A stretch of DNA of 64,000 nt, taken from the NCBI GenBank assembly GCA_964463375.1, contig CAYXBQ010000001.1, forward strand, positions 1 to 64,000, written 5' to 3'. Of this stretch, positions 31,258-40,317 are shown piece after piece; the stretch's first letter is position 1, and the number at the start of each line of letters is the position of its first letter. The DNA comes from UMGS1696 sp964463375 (GTDB lineage: Bacteria; Bacillota; Clostridia; Oscillospirales; CAG-272). A program made the translations under genes and the position numbers. The notes under the pieces are model-generated. The model was given only the letters and a program-made list of their open reading frames with translations. It did not search any database and was not told the DNA's origin.

Positions 31258-32499
31258 TCACGCATCCTTGTAGGCTTTGAAATGTACTTCGATATCGTTG
31301 GGGATCACCAGAGCATTGTTATATGTGGTGGTGATATAGAAGATCACGGTGATTCCCTGACGGCGCATGGCATAACAAAACTGGATCATACGCTCGTTTA
31401 AGAACGAAGACACAAAGATAATGTTCCCGCCGCTGGTGTAGGCATAGGGATTTTGTACCATGTGATCCAGCAGCTTTTCGATGGGCAGAGAGATCATCAG
31501 CTCCATTTGTGCCAGCATACGCAGGGCGGCAATGATGTCCCCTCTCCCTCGATATGGCTGTGATACAAACACCTTACTGCCGATGGCATCTTCTTCTGCA
31601 TCCGTCATACTACAGCCCTCTCCGAACTGCTCCGGCGGTGTGTTGCAGATCAGTCGCACCGGGATCCGCTCTGTGGCAACGCTGTCCAGGATAGAGGCCG
31701 CTACGGTGATGCATAACTCTACCGCAGATCGTATGCTGGGCGGGCCGGGGATACCCTTTTCCATATCCCGTGACTGCATATTGATCAGGATATTGAAGGC
31801 GTACTGCTGCGTGTATTCCTCGATGTTTACCATCAGTGCCTGTTCGGCGGCGGTCTTTTTCCAGTTGATCCGATTCATAGGATCCCCCTGTTGGTATTCC
31901 CGCACGCCGGCCAGATACAGCGGATCACTGAGCAGACTACGCTGCACCATAATATCGCCGCTGGTATAGGCAGAGGCAGTGAATTCTTTTTCCAATGCAA
32001 CGGCCTTTGGCAGCACGACCAGTACGTTTTTGTTGTCCAGTGCGTGGATATCCACCGGTTTCTCTGCCGTGAATATCTTACTTTGCATATGCGTTCCCAG
32101 AATATCGTCTACCAGCATGGTGCTGCTGCCTAAAACATAGGTGCCTCTGGTATTGCAGTGGATCTTCCAGCGACGTCGGACGATCTCATGGCTGCGCAGC
32201 ACAAACAAACTCTGGATGACTCTGGGATGGGTCTCGATCCGTTTGCCGGTGGGGGCATCTTCCTTGGTGATGCAGAATGTCAGGCCATCCGGCAGTTCGG
32301 TGTCCACCTTTACAAAGGGCAGCGGTAGGAGCTTGTCGTTGGTGAGCTGTTCGTATATGTAGACATCCTCATCTTCAAACACTTCTCCGCTGGCTGTTTC
32401 TATGGTATACTGCACGTGGGAAAAGGCATATTTCTTATATAGAAAATATTGCAGAAGATACACGCCCACCAGGGAAAGCAGCAATGCGATAAAGAGCAT
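31258..32499 (-). CDS. DUF58 domain protein (MoxR partner)
   Basis: A 413-aa membrane-tethered protein. Seen: one N-terminal hydrophobic segment (residues about 3-18, LFIALLLSLVGVYLLQYFLY) and, in the middle, SDPLYLAGVREYQQGDPMNRINWKKTA (in parts, residues about 195-222), the DUF58 signature R-x-Y-x-x-G-D-x-x-x-x-I-x-W. A vWA-like fold usually follows in this family. It lies 18 bases after moxR and 10 bases before the DUF4129-like gene, so the three are one operon. MoxR-DUF58 pairs are widespread and poorly understood. Confidence 0.9.
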   Translation of the reverse strand: MLFIALLLSLVGVYLLQYFLYKKYAFSHVQYTIETASGEVFEDEDVYIYEQLTNDKLLPLPFVKVDTELPDGLTFCITKEDAPTGKRIETHPRVIQSLFVLRSHEIVRRRWKIHCNTRGTYVLGSSTMLVDDILGTHMQSKIFTAEKPVDIHALDNKNVLVVLPKAVALEKEFTASAYTSGDIMVQRSLLSDPLYLAGVREYQQGDPMNRINWKKTAAEQALMVNIEEYTQQYAFNILINMQSRDMEKGIPGPPSIRSAVELCITVAASILDSVATERIPVRLICNTPPEQFGEGCSMTDAEEDAIGSKVFVSQPYRGRGDIIAALRMLAQMELMISLPIEKLLDHMVQNPYAYTSGGNIIFVSSFLNERMIQFCYAMRRQGITVIFYITTTYNNALVIPNDIEVHFKAYKDA

Positions 32500-32517
32500 A
32501 AGGCTTCCCTCCTCCGG

Positions 32518-33465
32518 TCACGCTTCGATCGGTGCCTTTACCGTAGTCAGGATGTTCTCGATGATCTGCTCTGCTGTGTCGGACAGGCGAATGGTGTTCT
32601 GGGTACGAACGATCACACGGTGCGCCAGGATCGGTACAGCTACTGCTTTTACATCATCCGGCAGTACGTACTCCCGTCTCTGCATACCTGCCCAAACCTG
32701 CGACGCTTTCATCAGTGCCAGCGAACCACGGGGACTTACGCCCAGCCGCAGCCGTTCGTTGTTTCGGGTCGCATCCACCAAAGTCAGGATGTAGTTTTTG
32801 ATGCTTTCGCTGACGGTGATCTGTTCTGCCGCTGCTTTTGCCTCCTGGATATCCGCTTTGGTACACACGGCTGTGAGAGAATCCAGCGGGGTTGCTGCCT
32901 TGCCGTGGTGGTTCAGGATCTCCCGTTCGTTTGTCATGTCCGGATAGCCCAATGCCAGCTTCATGAAAAACCGGTCCAGTTGCGCTTCCGGCAGTGGAAA
33001 GGTCCCCTGGGATTCCAGCGGATTTTGGGTGGCGATCACAAAGAAGGGGGCATCCATGGAATAGGTCACACCGTCCACCGTGGTCTGCTTTTCTGCCATG
33101 CATTCCAGCAGTGCCGATTGGGTACGGGGCGTGGTACGGTTGATCTCATCGGCTAAGAGGATATTGGTGAATACCGGCCCCCGGCGAAAGACAAACTCAC
33201 CGGTCTTTTGATTATAGAAATTGATCCCCGTTACATCGCCGGGCAGCAGGTCCGGTGTAAACTGGATCCGCTTGGTATCGGCATCGATGGAACAGGCCAA
33301 TGCTTTTGCCAATGTGGTCTTGCCTGTGCCGGGAATATCATCCAGCAGCACATGACCGTCACACAGCAGCGCCGTCAGGATCAGCCGCAGCTTGTCTTCT
33401 TTGCCATAGATCACCTTACCGATGTTGGCCAGGATCGTATCTGTCAGGGCAGCTATCTTTTCCAT
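32518..33465 (-). CDS. MoxR-family AAA+ ATPase
   Basis: A 315-aa AAA+ chaperone-like ATPase. Seen: Walker A DIPGTGKTTLAKALA (about residues 37-51), QFTPDLLPGDVTGINFY (a MoxR-specific segment after it), Walker B ILLADEINRTTPRTQSALLE (about 102-121) with sensor 1 ATQNPLESQGTFPLPEAQLDRF (in parts) and a C-terminal lid containing LGVSPRGSLALMKASQ. Normal length. Co-directional with a large glycosidase 24 bases upstream and DUF58 18 bases downstream. It is thought to remodel or activate partner proteins, here presumably the DUF58 protein. Confidence 0.95.
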   Translation of the reverse strand: MEKIAALTDTILANIGKVIYGKEDKLRLILTALLCDGHVLLDDIPGTGKTTLAKALACSIDADTKRIQFTPDLLPGDVTGINFYNQKTGEFVFRRGPVFTNILLADEINRTTPRTQSALLECMAEKQTTVDGVTYSMDAPFFVIATQNPLESQGTFPLPEAQLDRFFMKLALGYPDMTNEREILNHHGKAATPLDSLTAVCTKADIQEAKAAAEQITVSESIKNYILTLVDATRNNERLRLGVSPRGSLALMKASQVWAGMQRREYVLPDDVKAVAVPILAHRVIVRTQNTIRLSDTAEQIIENILTTVKAPIEA

Positions 33466-33489
33466 GCTGTACTATCTCCTTCAAATTGT

Positions 33490-35916
33490 TCAGAACTGAT
33501 ATTTAGGGGAATATTCCGGGATCTCTATTTCCGTGGTCAGGTCACGGAGGATCTCTTTCTGGTTCCGCTGCATGGGGCTTACGATAAAGGTACAGGATGA
33601 GGCTTCCAAAGGTACGTTCACCTTGGTATAGATCTCGCCACGGAAACGCACCAGCTCGCCGCTCAGCTTCCGGATCTTTCCTGTATAGGGGTTCCATTCC
33701 TCCGGTTGATGCCGCCCACGAAGCAGGATATTTCGATGAAAGGGGGAGCCTGTGGTGTTGGTGATGTAGTAGATGTCGCAGCCGGCGTAGCGTTTATGGA
33801 TGTAGTTCATCGAGCAACCCTTGGCAAGCCGTGGACCAATGCCGACCTTGACGAATGTAGGCAGATGCTGATTGACGATACCGCTGAATTCCACTCTGGG
33901 CATACCGTCGATGTACACGTCCGGTGCCATACGGAACTTTTCGATCACCTGATACAGCATGCTGGCAGAAACCGATTCGGTGCCGTCCACTGCTGTTTTG
34001 TTGGAGGGGAAGAAATAGGCCTGCCCACCGTTTTCGTTTTGGTTCTTGTAGTACTGCTTGATGATCCGGTTGTTCTGACAGTCTTCGCCGAAGATGTAGC
34101 GGATCAGCGACTGGACTTCCTTATCCTCCGGTGTCAGCGTCTTCATAGCGGTGTTCATATCGGCATCTATCATACTGCATTCATAGGCGGCATCCGGCAG
34201 ATTGTCCGTAGCGATGATCTTGCCCCCTTCATCGTAGAACTTCCGGATCACACGCAAGGTCTTGAGGCTGATGACCGACATGGACGGCATAACAAGGACT
34301 TTATACTTCTGGGGGATCTCACGACCATCCTGTTTGATGAACAGCGTACCATCGTCCGAAAAGGCTCTGTCCCGGATCACGTTGGGATGCACGAATGTGG
34401 AGTCCATACCCACATAGTTCAGGAAATTGTTCATGATCTCCATGTAATCCGCATTTTCCGGTGTGGTGGGATATTCAAATCCCTGTGCTGCTGCCGACTG
34501 GTATAGGAACACCACAGAATGCAGCGAATGGATGGGATACAGGATGGCTACGTCGCAAATATGATCCCCGCCACGGAGCAAGGTCTGGGAACGGGTGGTG
34601 AAATCGGCGTAATCGGCTAAGTCGTCGTTTTTGGAGAAGATCGCACCCCATGCAGGTTCCTTTTCGCCAAAGGTGGATTGTTCGTCTGTCCGGTCCTCCC
34701 CTAAGTGGGCAAACAGCATATTGACACCACGCACAAAGGCATTCATCGTTTCTCGATAAATGATGTCCTTGGAAAGCTGACCATAGTATTTGAAAATATC
34801 CGCAGAGACCACTTCCTGACCAAATGCATCCGCTGCACCGGCGGCGACCTTGATCCCGTTTAAGCCGTAGAGGTAGGCAAAGGGGATGGAGATACCGGGG
34901 GCTGAGGTGTACTTATGCAGCATCTGCCCATCTCCGAACATCCAAGAGCAGGAGGTGGCTTTGGCTTCTGCCGGGAAACCGGTGCAATAGATCCCCTTGG
35001 CACGACATATATCGGCGGCGGCTTTCATATAGCCCTCCACCATCATATGGGCCCGACACACCATCAGCATACTCTTATACCGCTTGGAATACCGACCAAA
35101 GTCTCGGAAGAGCAGCGGATAGTACGGTGCCGGGTCAAAGCCGTAGTATTCTTCGAAGATCGTATTGAAGTTCTCGCTCCACATACGCCGGTTCTTGCCG
35201 CCATAGACTACATTTCGGTAGATGAAGATCGTTGCCAGTGCTTCGGCATCCTCGCCCAGCCGTTCCAACCACAGACGGAAGGTGGCACGCAAATAGGCCG
35301 TGGAAATATCGTAATCCATATAATCGATGTACGGTGCGTCCATATCTTTTTCACACTCGTACTGTTCGATATTCCAGTTCCCTTCCGGCACCGTCCATAC
35401 CAAAAAGGTCTTGCCGTCCTCCTCTTGCAGATAGGGACGCAGATCCATCAGCTCCTGGGTATCGTCGTTCACCGCCATCAAAGACATGAGCTTCCCATGC
35501 TTCCGGATCTCCTTATGCATAGGCTCACCCGTTGTGCAGGCGGTCTCATATTTGCACAGGATGGAACAACGGGAGGCACTGTTTTCTTCCTTAGCGATAT
35601 ATTCTCGCATGATGTAGGAGTCATCGATATATCCCACCTGCATCCCACAGTCCTTGGCTGCCCGGCACACCAGGTCGATCACCCGGTAATAATCGGCAGA
35701 TAGGGCTTTGATAGGGCTTTTTCCATAGGCAAAGGGGATCACACCGCTGTAGCCGTCCTTTTTATATCCTTGGATCAGGCGTGTGATCGTTTCTTCTGTA
35801 TCCAGTCCCTCCTCGGAGGTGATGGGATAATACATAAATGGACTAAAATCCCTATTTTCATTCTGAAACCATTTTCTCAGTTCAAGCACATCTGTGGCGT
35901 GATGCAGTTCGTTCAT
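33490..35916 (-). CDS. Large glycoside hydrolase, GH106/GH42-like architecture
   Basis: An 808-aa cytosolic protein. The N-terminal half reads like a beta/alpha barrel (RLIQGYKKDGYSGVIPFAYG; DYDISTAYLRATFRLWLERLG; FNTIFEEYYGFDPAPYYPLLF). Residues about 540-620 read like the Rossmann-like (GATase-type) domain found in GH42 and GH106-type enzymes (YKVLVMPSMSVISLKTLR, then FYDEGGKIIATDNLP). The C-terminal part is a beta sandwich (EEWNPYTGKIRKLSG). This layout fits alpha-L-rhamnosidase (GH106) or a related unnumbered family; catalytic Glu could not be assigned with confidence. No signal peptide. First gene of the run ending with the DUF4129-like gene. Confidence 0.55.
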   Translation of the reverse strand: MNELHHATDVLELRKWFQNENRDFSPFMYYPITSEEGLDTEETITRLIQGYKKDGYSGVIPFAYGKSPIKALSADYYRVIDLVCRAAKDCGMQVGYIDDSYIMREYIAKEENSASRCSILCKYETACTTGEPMHKEIRKHGKLMSLMAVNDDTQELMDLRPYLQEEDGKTFLVWTVPEGNWNIEQYECEKDMDAPYIDYMDYDISTAYLRATFRLWLERLGEDAEALATIFIYRNVVYGGKNRRMWSENFNTIFEEYYGFDPAPYYPLLFRDFGRYSKRYKSMLMVCRAHMMVEGYMKAAADICRAKGIYCTGFPAEAKATSCSWMFGDGQMLHKYTSAPGISIPFAYLYGLNGIKVAAGAADAFGQEVVSADIFKYYGQLSKDIIYRETMNAFVRGVNMLFAHLGEDRTDEQSTFGEKEPAWGAIFSKNDDLADYADFTTRSQTLLRGGDHICDVAILYPIHSLHSVVFLYQSAAAQGFEYPTTPENADYMEIMNNFLNYVGMDSTFVHPNVIRDRAFSDDGTLFIKQDGREIPQKYKVLVMPSMSVISLKTLRVIRKFYDEGGKIIATDNLPDAAYECSMIDADMNTAMKTLTPEDKEVQSLIRYIFGEDCQNNRIIKQYYKNQNENGGQAYFFPSNKTAVDGTESVSASMLYQVIEKFRMAPDVYIDGMPRVEFSGIVNQHLPTFVKVGIGPRLAKGCSMNYIHKRYAGCDIYYITNTTGSPFHRNILLRGRHQPEEWNPYTGKIRKLSGELVRFRGEIYTKVNVPLEASSCTFIVSPMQRNQKEILRDLTTEIEIPEYSPKYQF

Positions 35917-36108
35917 AGCTTGTCCTTTCTGACCTTGCTGCTGTTTTGGCAGATCTTCCCAACGATCCTTCTATACGGATCCGTTTTTATTTATTATACC
36001 ATATCCTCCCGGATTTGTATAGGGATTTTTGATTTTTTTCAAAAAAGTGTGACAGCCTTGCCGGTTCGTTTTCAAAACTGCTTTTGTTGTAATATAGTGT
36101 AAAACCTC

Positions 36109-36137
36109 TTGCATTTTCATGCACATTGTGGTATGAT
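36109..36137 (+). promoter_or_regulatory. Sigma-A promoter of the RadC-like pair
   Basis: TTGCAT (36109-36114), 17 bp, TATGAT (36132-36137), about 54 bases before the first RadC-like gene. A TGCAT/ATGCA inverted repeat overlaps the -35 (36110-36123). Confidence 0.6.
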
Positions 36138-36190
36138 TATAGATAATACGACCGTTTGCTTTATTTTGGCAAACACAGGAGGACACACCG

Positions 36191-36631
36191 ATGGAATCGA
36201 ATACAGGCTTTTCTCTGCGGCAGTTGTTCCGGGAGTTGGAGCTGCGGTTTGGGCAATCTCGTCCTTTATCGTCTCCGGAGCTATTGGGATATTATCTGAC
36301 CTTTCTGTTGCTGGATCGCCCACTGGACGAGGTTTGGCTGATCCTGCTGGATTCCCGGAAGCAGCTGCTCCAAGCCATACAGATCACCGAATCCACCCTA
36401 CACAAAGAAAGGTATCCGCCGCTGCTTCAAAAAGATCCACGTACCAAATACTACTGTCTCGCCCACACCCATGGCGAATATCCAACAGAGCCATCCAGAG
36501 AAGATATCTTTACCAACCAGAATGTATCCACTTATTATGGTACGAACCCCACCTATTTGGGTGCTTATATCGTAAATCAGGCATTGGATTATACTCTCCT
36601 GCCGCCACAGAAGTTTGAAAATACACGATAA
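36191..36631 (+). CDS. Stand-alone RadC-like JAB/JAMM protein, metal motif intact
   Basis: A 146-aa protein corresponding to the C-terminal MPN/JAMM domain of RadC without the helix-hairpin-helix N-terminus. Seen: RPLSSPELLGYYLTFLLLD (residues about 24-42), like the start of the RadC domain; DEVWLILLDSRKQLL with the candidate JAMM Glu; and AHTHGEYPTEPSREDI, an exact H-x-H-x7-S-x-x-D pattern, the zinc-binding JAMM signature, followed by YLGAYIVNQALDYTLLPP. RadC's activity is itself unclear; JAMM proteins are zinc isopeptidases or related hydrolases. SD AGGAGG lies 7 bases before the ATG. A degenerate copy follows 21 bases later. Residue-level homology is by eye only. Confidence 0.7.
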   Translation: MESNTGFSLRQLFRELELRFGQSRPLSSPELLGYYLTFLLLDRPLDEVWLILLDSRKQLLQAIQITESTLHKERYPPLLQKDPRTKYYCLAHTHGEYPTEPSREDIFTNQNVSTYYGTNPTYLGAYIVNQALDYTLLPPQKFENTR

Positions 36632-36633
36632 GA

Positions 36634-36647
36634 AAGGAGCGTGCTAT
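36634..36647 (+). promoter_or_regulatory. SD that points to an out-of-frame ATG before the second RadC-like gene
   Basis: AAGGAG (36634-36639) is optimally spaced for the ATG at 36645, which opens only a 6-codon frame ending at TGA 36663. The RadC-like frame instead offers GTG at 36641 (1 base from the SD) or ATG at 36653 (13 bases). The peptide may couple or reduce translation, or a small indel may have occurred. Confidence 0.45.
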
Positions 36648-36652
36648 GCTGC

Positions 36653-37108
36653 ATGATCGAACATGAGAAATTGCAAAAGAACACGGGGTTCTGTCTATGG
36701 GATCTATGCAAAGATCTGGAACGGCGTTTTTGTGCCGATCGCCCCTTGACCACACCGGAGCATATGGCCTACTATGCTACGTTTTTTCTGCACGATGACG
36801 ATCCGGAGCACACCTGGTTTTTCTTTCTGGATACAAAAAAACGGTTGCAGGATACCTTGCAGGTCCTTCAAAAAGCAGCCCTCCATATCAAATGTGCAGA
36901 TTATATTATGGAGCATCGCGGAAGCAACGCTTATTTTTACATCGCCCATCGTATGGATGCCGTGACGTTGGAACCAACCAAGATGGATCGGCAACTGCAC
37001 TATGCCTATTCCGGGACATTTCAAGATAAGCCCAAATACCTCGGTTTGATCCTTGTCTCTGCGTCCTTAGACTATCTCTATTTACCGCCCAATACGGAAC
37101 ACCCGTGA
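36653..37108 (+). CDS. RadC-like paralogue with degenerate JAMM motif
   Basis: A 151-aa tandem paralogue of the preceding protein. Shared: NTGF near the N-terminus, ADRPLTTPEHMAYYATFFL against RPLSSPELLGYYLTFLL, HTWFFFLDTKKRLQ against DEVWLILLDSRKQLL, and PKYLGLILVSASLDYLYLPP against PTYLGAYIVNQALDYTLLPP. The metal motif has become H-x-M-x7-T-x-x-D (AHRMDAVTLEPTKMD): the second His and the Ser are replaced, so zinc hydrolysis is unlikely while the fold seems kept. It may act as a regulatory or binding partner of the intact copy, like other MPN pseudo-enzymes. Start at the ATG at 36653 is chosen from alignment; an upstream GTG (36641) is possible. Confidence 0.65.
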   Translation: MIEHEKLQKNTGFCLWDLCKDLERRFCADRPLTTPEHMAYYATFFLHDDDPEHTWFFFLDTKKRLQDTLQVLQKAALHIKCADYIMEHRGSNAYFYIAHRMDAVTLEPTKMDRQLHYAYSGTFQDKPKYLGLILVSASLDYLYLPPNTEHP

Positions 37109-37232
37109 TACTTTTTGTTCCCTTTTTCTTACCGGATCCATGTACCGAGCCGGTATACCGGATCCGTATATGGTATTCTTTTCTACTCTTGCAAAAAGTA
37201 AAAGTTCGTTGCCATATTTTTGTAAAAAGCGG

Positions 37233-37261
37233 TTGACTTTTTTCGTGGCATCCTGTATAAT
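37233..37261 (+). promoter_or_regulatory. Sigma-A promoter of the ABC-DUF1854-ABC operon
   Basis: TTGACT (37233-37238), 17 bp, TATAAT (37256-37261). The leader to the start codon is about 120 bases and contains a CCCGTA/TACGGG stem near 37340-37363. Confidence 0.75.
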
Positions 37262-37388
37262 GTACACAGTCTTGCTCGTGCGCAAAAATCTTGTTTGTAC
37301 ATATCTTTGCGGTCGTGATCGCAGAGCAGGACGATCCCGTAGTGTATGCTGCCCCAGTACGGGTATCTCTCTGGAAAGGAGAATTTCT

Positions 37389-39710
37389 ATGGTAGAAAAA
37401 CAATGGTACTTTGACCCTGCCAAGCCTGCGGAGGTACCGGAATGTCTGCACGATGCCCTGGAAAAACGTGGCATTCCGTGCACAGAGATCCGGCTGTGTC
37501 TGATGACCGACCTGTCTCCGGATATGGTGCGCTGTGACTGCTGGCTTTTGGCTACAGACACGCACATTTTGATCCTTTGCGGCTCTATGAAGCTGGCCTC
37601 ACAAAGCGACAAGCGAAAAGGCTTCAAGCCCGATCGTTCCTTCGCAGAAATTTCCTACACCACCTACGATCTAAAAGAATTCGCAGAATTTTTCGTGGAA
37701 GAACAGATCGCCTCCATCCGTTTAACAGCCAAGCGTAAGGAGGGGGCGACATACCAGCTCCTGCTCAACGGCTCCAACACCTATCGCCCCTCCTGCCAAA
37801 CCGGCGCAAAATTTCTAAAGCAGCTGGTGGACAAGGGGGAGATCGAGCCGGATAAGGAAGGCAACAAGCGAGACGAGATCTTCTGCCCCAAGTGCGGCAC
37901 ACGATATGTGGATGCGGCACGGAAGATCTGTCCCAAATGTATGGACAAAAACAAGATCCTACGCAGAATGGGAACATTTTTGATCCGGTATAAGCTGCAT
38001 ATGCTGCTGATCATTTTGGCACTTGTGCTATCCAGTGCTATGGGTGTACTGACTCCCTATATCAGCTCCGGCTTCTACTTTGACGAAGTCCTGCATACGG
38101 GGGGCAAGTTCTATGGACAGATCCTGCTCGTGTTGGGACTGGTGGTTGGCACACGGATCCTGTCAATATTCATCTCCATGTTCCACTCCATCGTGACCTC
38201 TACGGTAGCTGCCAAGCTCAGCTATGATCTGAAAAAGACCATCTTCAATGCCATCGAACGCTTGTCCCTCAGCTTTTACACCAGCCGACAGACCGGTGGG
38301 CTCATGGCGCAGGTCACCAACGATGCGGATACCATCTATTGGTTCTTCTGCGACGGCGTGCCGTATTTCCTGGTGAACATCGTGCAGATCGCTGTGATGC
38401 TGGTCATCATGCTGATCATCAATCCGGCGTTGACGCTGCTTGCACTGGTGACGGTCCCGCTGGTGGTGATCGCCATTCGTACGCTGTTTGGCAAGATGGA
38501 AAAGCTCCACGCCAAGCGGTGGGCCAAATCCCGTGGGATGAATGCGGTACTCAGTGACGTGCTCAGTGGGATGCGTGTGGTCAAGGCGTTCTCGAAGGAA
38601 AAGGATGAGATCACCCGATTCCGTAAGAGCAGCCATGCTGTAGCCGAAGCGGAGCAGAATACTTCTATCTTTGCTACGCTGGCCTTCCCCGGTGTCAATA
38701 TGCTCTTCTCCATCAGCAATCTGATCGTGCTGGGTGCCGGCGGCTGGATGGTGATCCAGGGCAGAATGACCTATGGTATCCTGCTCACCTTTATCTCCTA
38801 CATGAACATGATCTACAGTCCCATGTTCTCCTTTGTGGACATGATGTACTGGTTCACCGATTCGCTCAACGCCATGAGCCGCCTGATCGAGGTCATGGAT
38901 GCAGAGCCGGATGTAAAGGAACCGGAGAATCCCAAGTCTCTGGGGGACGTACGTGGCGACGTAGAATTCCGGCACGTGGATTTTTCCTACGACAAAAACC
39001 GGAAGATCATCGACGATGTATCCTTCTCCATTGAAGCAGGTCATGCGTTGGGGATCGTGGGACATACCGGCGCGGGCAAATCGACGCTGGCCAACCTGCT
39101 GATCCGTCTGTATGATGTGACCGCCGGGGAAATTCTGATCGATGGGATCAATGTGAAGGATATTCCCTTTGCAGAACTGCGAAAGCACGTGGCCATCGTA
39201 TCCCAGGAGACTTACCTATTCATGGGTACGATCCTGGAAAATATCCGCTATGCTCGACCGGATGCCACGTATGAAGAAGTGATCGAAGCTGCCAAGATCG
39301 CCGGGGCTCATGATTTCATCATCAAGCTGCCGGATGGGTACTCTACCATGATTGGCTTTGGCTACAAGGATCTGTCCGGTGGGGAACGGCAGCGGCTGTC
39401 TATCGCCCGTTCCATCCTGCGAGATCCCAAGATCCTGATCTTAGACGAAGCCACTGCGGCTATGGATACGGAAACCGAGCGGAAGATCCAGACTGCCATT
39501 GAACGGCTGTCCAAGGGTCGTACCACCATTACGATCGCACACCGGCTCTCCACCCTGCGGGATGCGGACAAGCTCATTGTCATCGAGAACGGGAAGGTGC
39601 CGGAGGCCGGTACACACCTGGAACTGATCAACAAGAAGGGGATCTATTATAATTTGTATAAGCTCCAATTGGATGCCATGAAGAATATCGGTATCGAAGG
39701 AGGTAATTAA
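37389..39710 (+). CDS. ABC exporter with N-terminal PH-like domain and zinc ribbon
   Basis: A 773-aa half-transporter. Residues 1-160 form a soluble alpha/beta domain of unknown family. A zinc ribbon follows with two C-P-K-C knuckles (166-169 and 181-184). Six transmembrane segments span about 200-500 (ABC type 1 exporter fold). The nucleotide-binding domain carries GHTGAGKST, the signature LSGGERQR, and the Walker B end LILDEATAAMD with a proper Glu. SD AGGAG lies before the ATG. Its stop is 3 bases before the DUF1854 gene. Two such transporters flanking a DUF1854 protein match an arrangement known from cyanophycin-associated loci, but no cyanophycin genes are seen here. Confidence 0.88.
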   Translation: MVEKQWYFDPAKPAEVPECLHDALEKRGIPCTEIRLCLMTDLSPDMVRCDCWLLATDTHILILCGSMKLASQSDKRKGFKPDRSFAEISYTTYDLKEFAEFFVEEQIASIRLTAKRKEGATYQLLLNGSNTYRPSCQTGAKFLKQLVDKGEIEPDKEGNKRDEIFCPKCGTRYVDAARKICPKCMDKNKILRRMGTFLIRYKLHMLLIILALVLSSAMGVLTPYISSGFYFDEVLHTGGKFYGQILLVLGLVVGTRILSIFISMFHSIVTSTVAAKLSYDLKKTIFNAIERLSLSFYTSRQTGGLMAQVTNDADTIYWFFCDGVPYFLVNIVQIAVMLVIMLIINPALTLLALVTVPLVVIAIRTLFGKMEKLHAKRWAKSRGMNAVLSDVLSGMRVVKAFSKEKDEITRFRKSSHAVAEAEQNTSIFATLAFPGVNMLFSISNLIVLGAGGWMVIQGRMTYGILLTFISYMNMIYSPMFSFVDMMYWFTDSLNAMSRLIEVMDAEPDVKEPENPKSLGDVRGDVEFRHVDFSYDKNRKIIDDVSFSIEAGHALGIVGHTGAGKSTLANLLIRLYDVTAGEILIDGINVKDIPFAELRKHVAIVSQETYLFMGTILENIRYARPDATYEEVIEAAKIAGAHDFIIKLPDGYSTMIGFGYKDLSGGERQRLSIARSILRDPKILILDEATAAMDTETERKIQTAIERLSKGRTTITIAHRLSTLRDADKLIVIENGKVPEAGTHLELINKKGIYYNLYKLQLDAMKNIGIEGGN

Positions 39711-39713
39711 ACT

Positions 39714-40271
39714 ATGGAAGAAAACAAGACCCAAACCAAAAAATCGCTGGACGAGATCGTATCGATTATTTATATCACAAAGGAAAATGCTGTTTTTGAG
39801 AAAAAATCGGATTTTCTGACCTTGACGCTGACCGCTCCCGGTGAGAACGGGGAGATGGAGACAAAGACCTATGAGCGAATTTTTCTCCACCGTGCCTTTC
39901 CCTTTGACCATCCTTTTTCCTACATTTCCGTGCTGGACAAGGACAGCAAGGAGATCGGGATGATCGCAGATCTGGCGGTGCTAAAGGAAGAAGATGCCGC
40001 AGCCATTCGCCAGGAGCTGGATCGGAAGTACTACACACCTGTGGTAAAGTCCATCCTCTCCATGAAGGACAAGTTCGGCTTTTCCTACTGGAAGGTGCTG
40101 ACCGACGAAGGGGAGCTGAGCTTTACCTTGCAGGATACCTTCCACAGCCTGATGAAGGTGGATGGCGGGACCCGGATCTTTATTACCGACATCGACGGCA
40201 ACCGATACGAGATACCGGATATTGAAGCACTGGACAGAAGCAGCTACAAAAAGATCGAACTGTTCCTTTGA
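39714..40271 (+). CDS. DUF1854 domain protein between two ABC exporters
   Basis: A 185-aa cytosolic protein. Seen: HRAFPFDHPFSYISVLDKDSKEIGMI (in parts, residues about 62-87) and YWKVLTDEGELSFTLQDTFHS, then a closing IFITDIDGNRYEIPDIEALD, the DUF1854 profile. The domain occurs near ABC exporters and has no proven activity. It is encoded with GAAGGAGGT just upstream, inside the end of the first ABC gene. It ends 46 bases before the second transporter. A role as a cytosolic accessory of the pair is inferred from placement. Confidence 0.82.
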   Translation: MEENKTQTKKSLDEIVSIIYITKENAVFEKKSDFLTLTLTAPGENGEMETKTYERIFLHRAFPFDHPFSYISVLDKDSKEIGMIADLAVLKEEDAAAIRQELDRKYYTPVVKSILSMKDKFGFSYWKVLTDEGELSFTLQDTFHSLMKVDGGTRIFITDIDGNRYEIPDIEALDRSSYKKIELFL

Positions 40272-40317
40272 TCCAGATAAAAAACCTATATCTTTTGCAT
40301 ATGCAGGAAAGGGTTAT

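Noticed and set aside
35971..36186. Short minus-strand ORF upstream of the RadC-like pair
   Set aside because: No SD, it overlaps the promoter, and the composition is that of non-coding A+T-rich DNA.
37109..37160. Repeated GGATCC-containing segments after the RadC pair
   Set aside because: ACCGGATCC occurs twice close by, but there is no stable stem with a T-run and no known site. It was judged chance.
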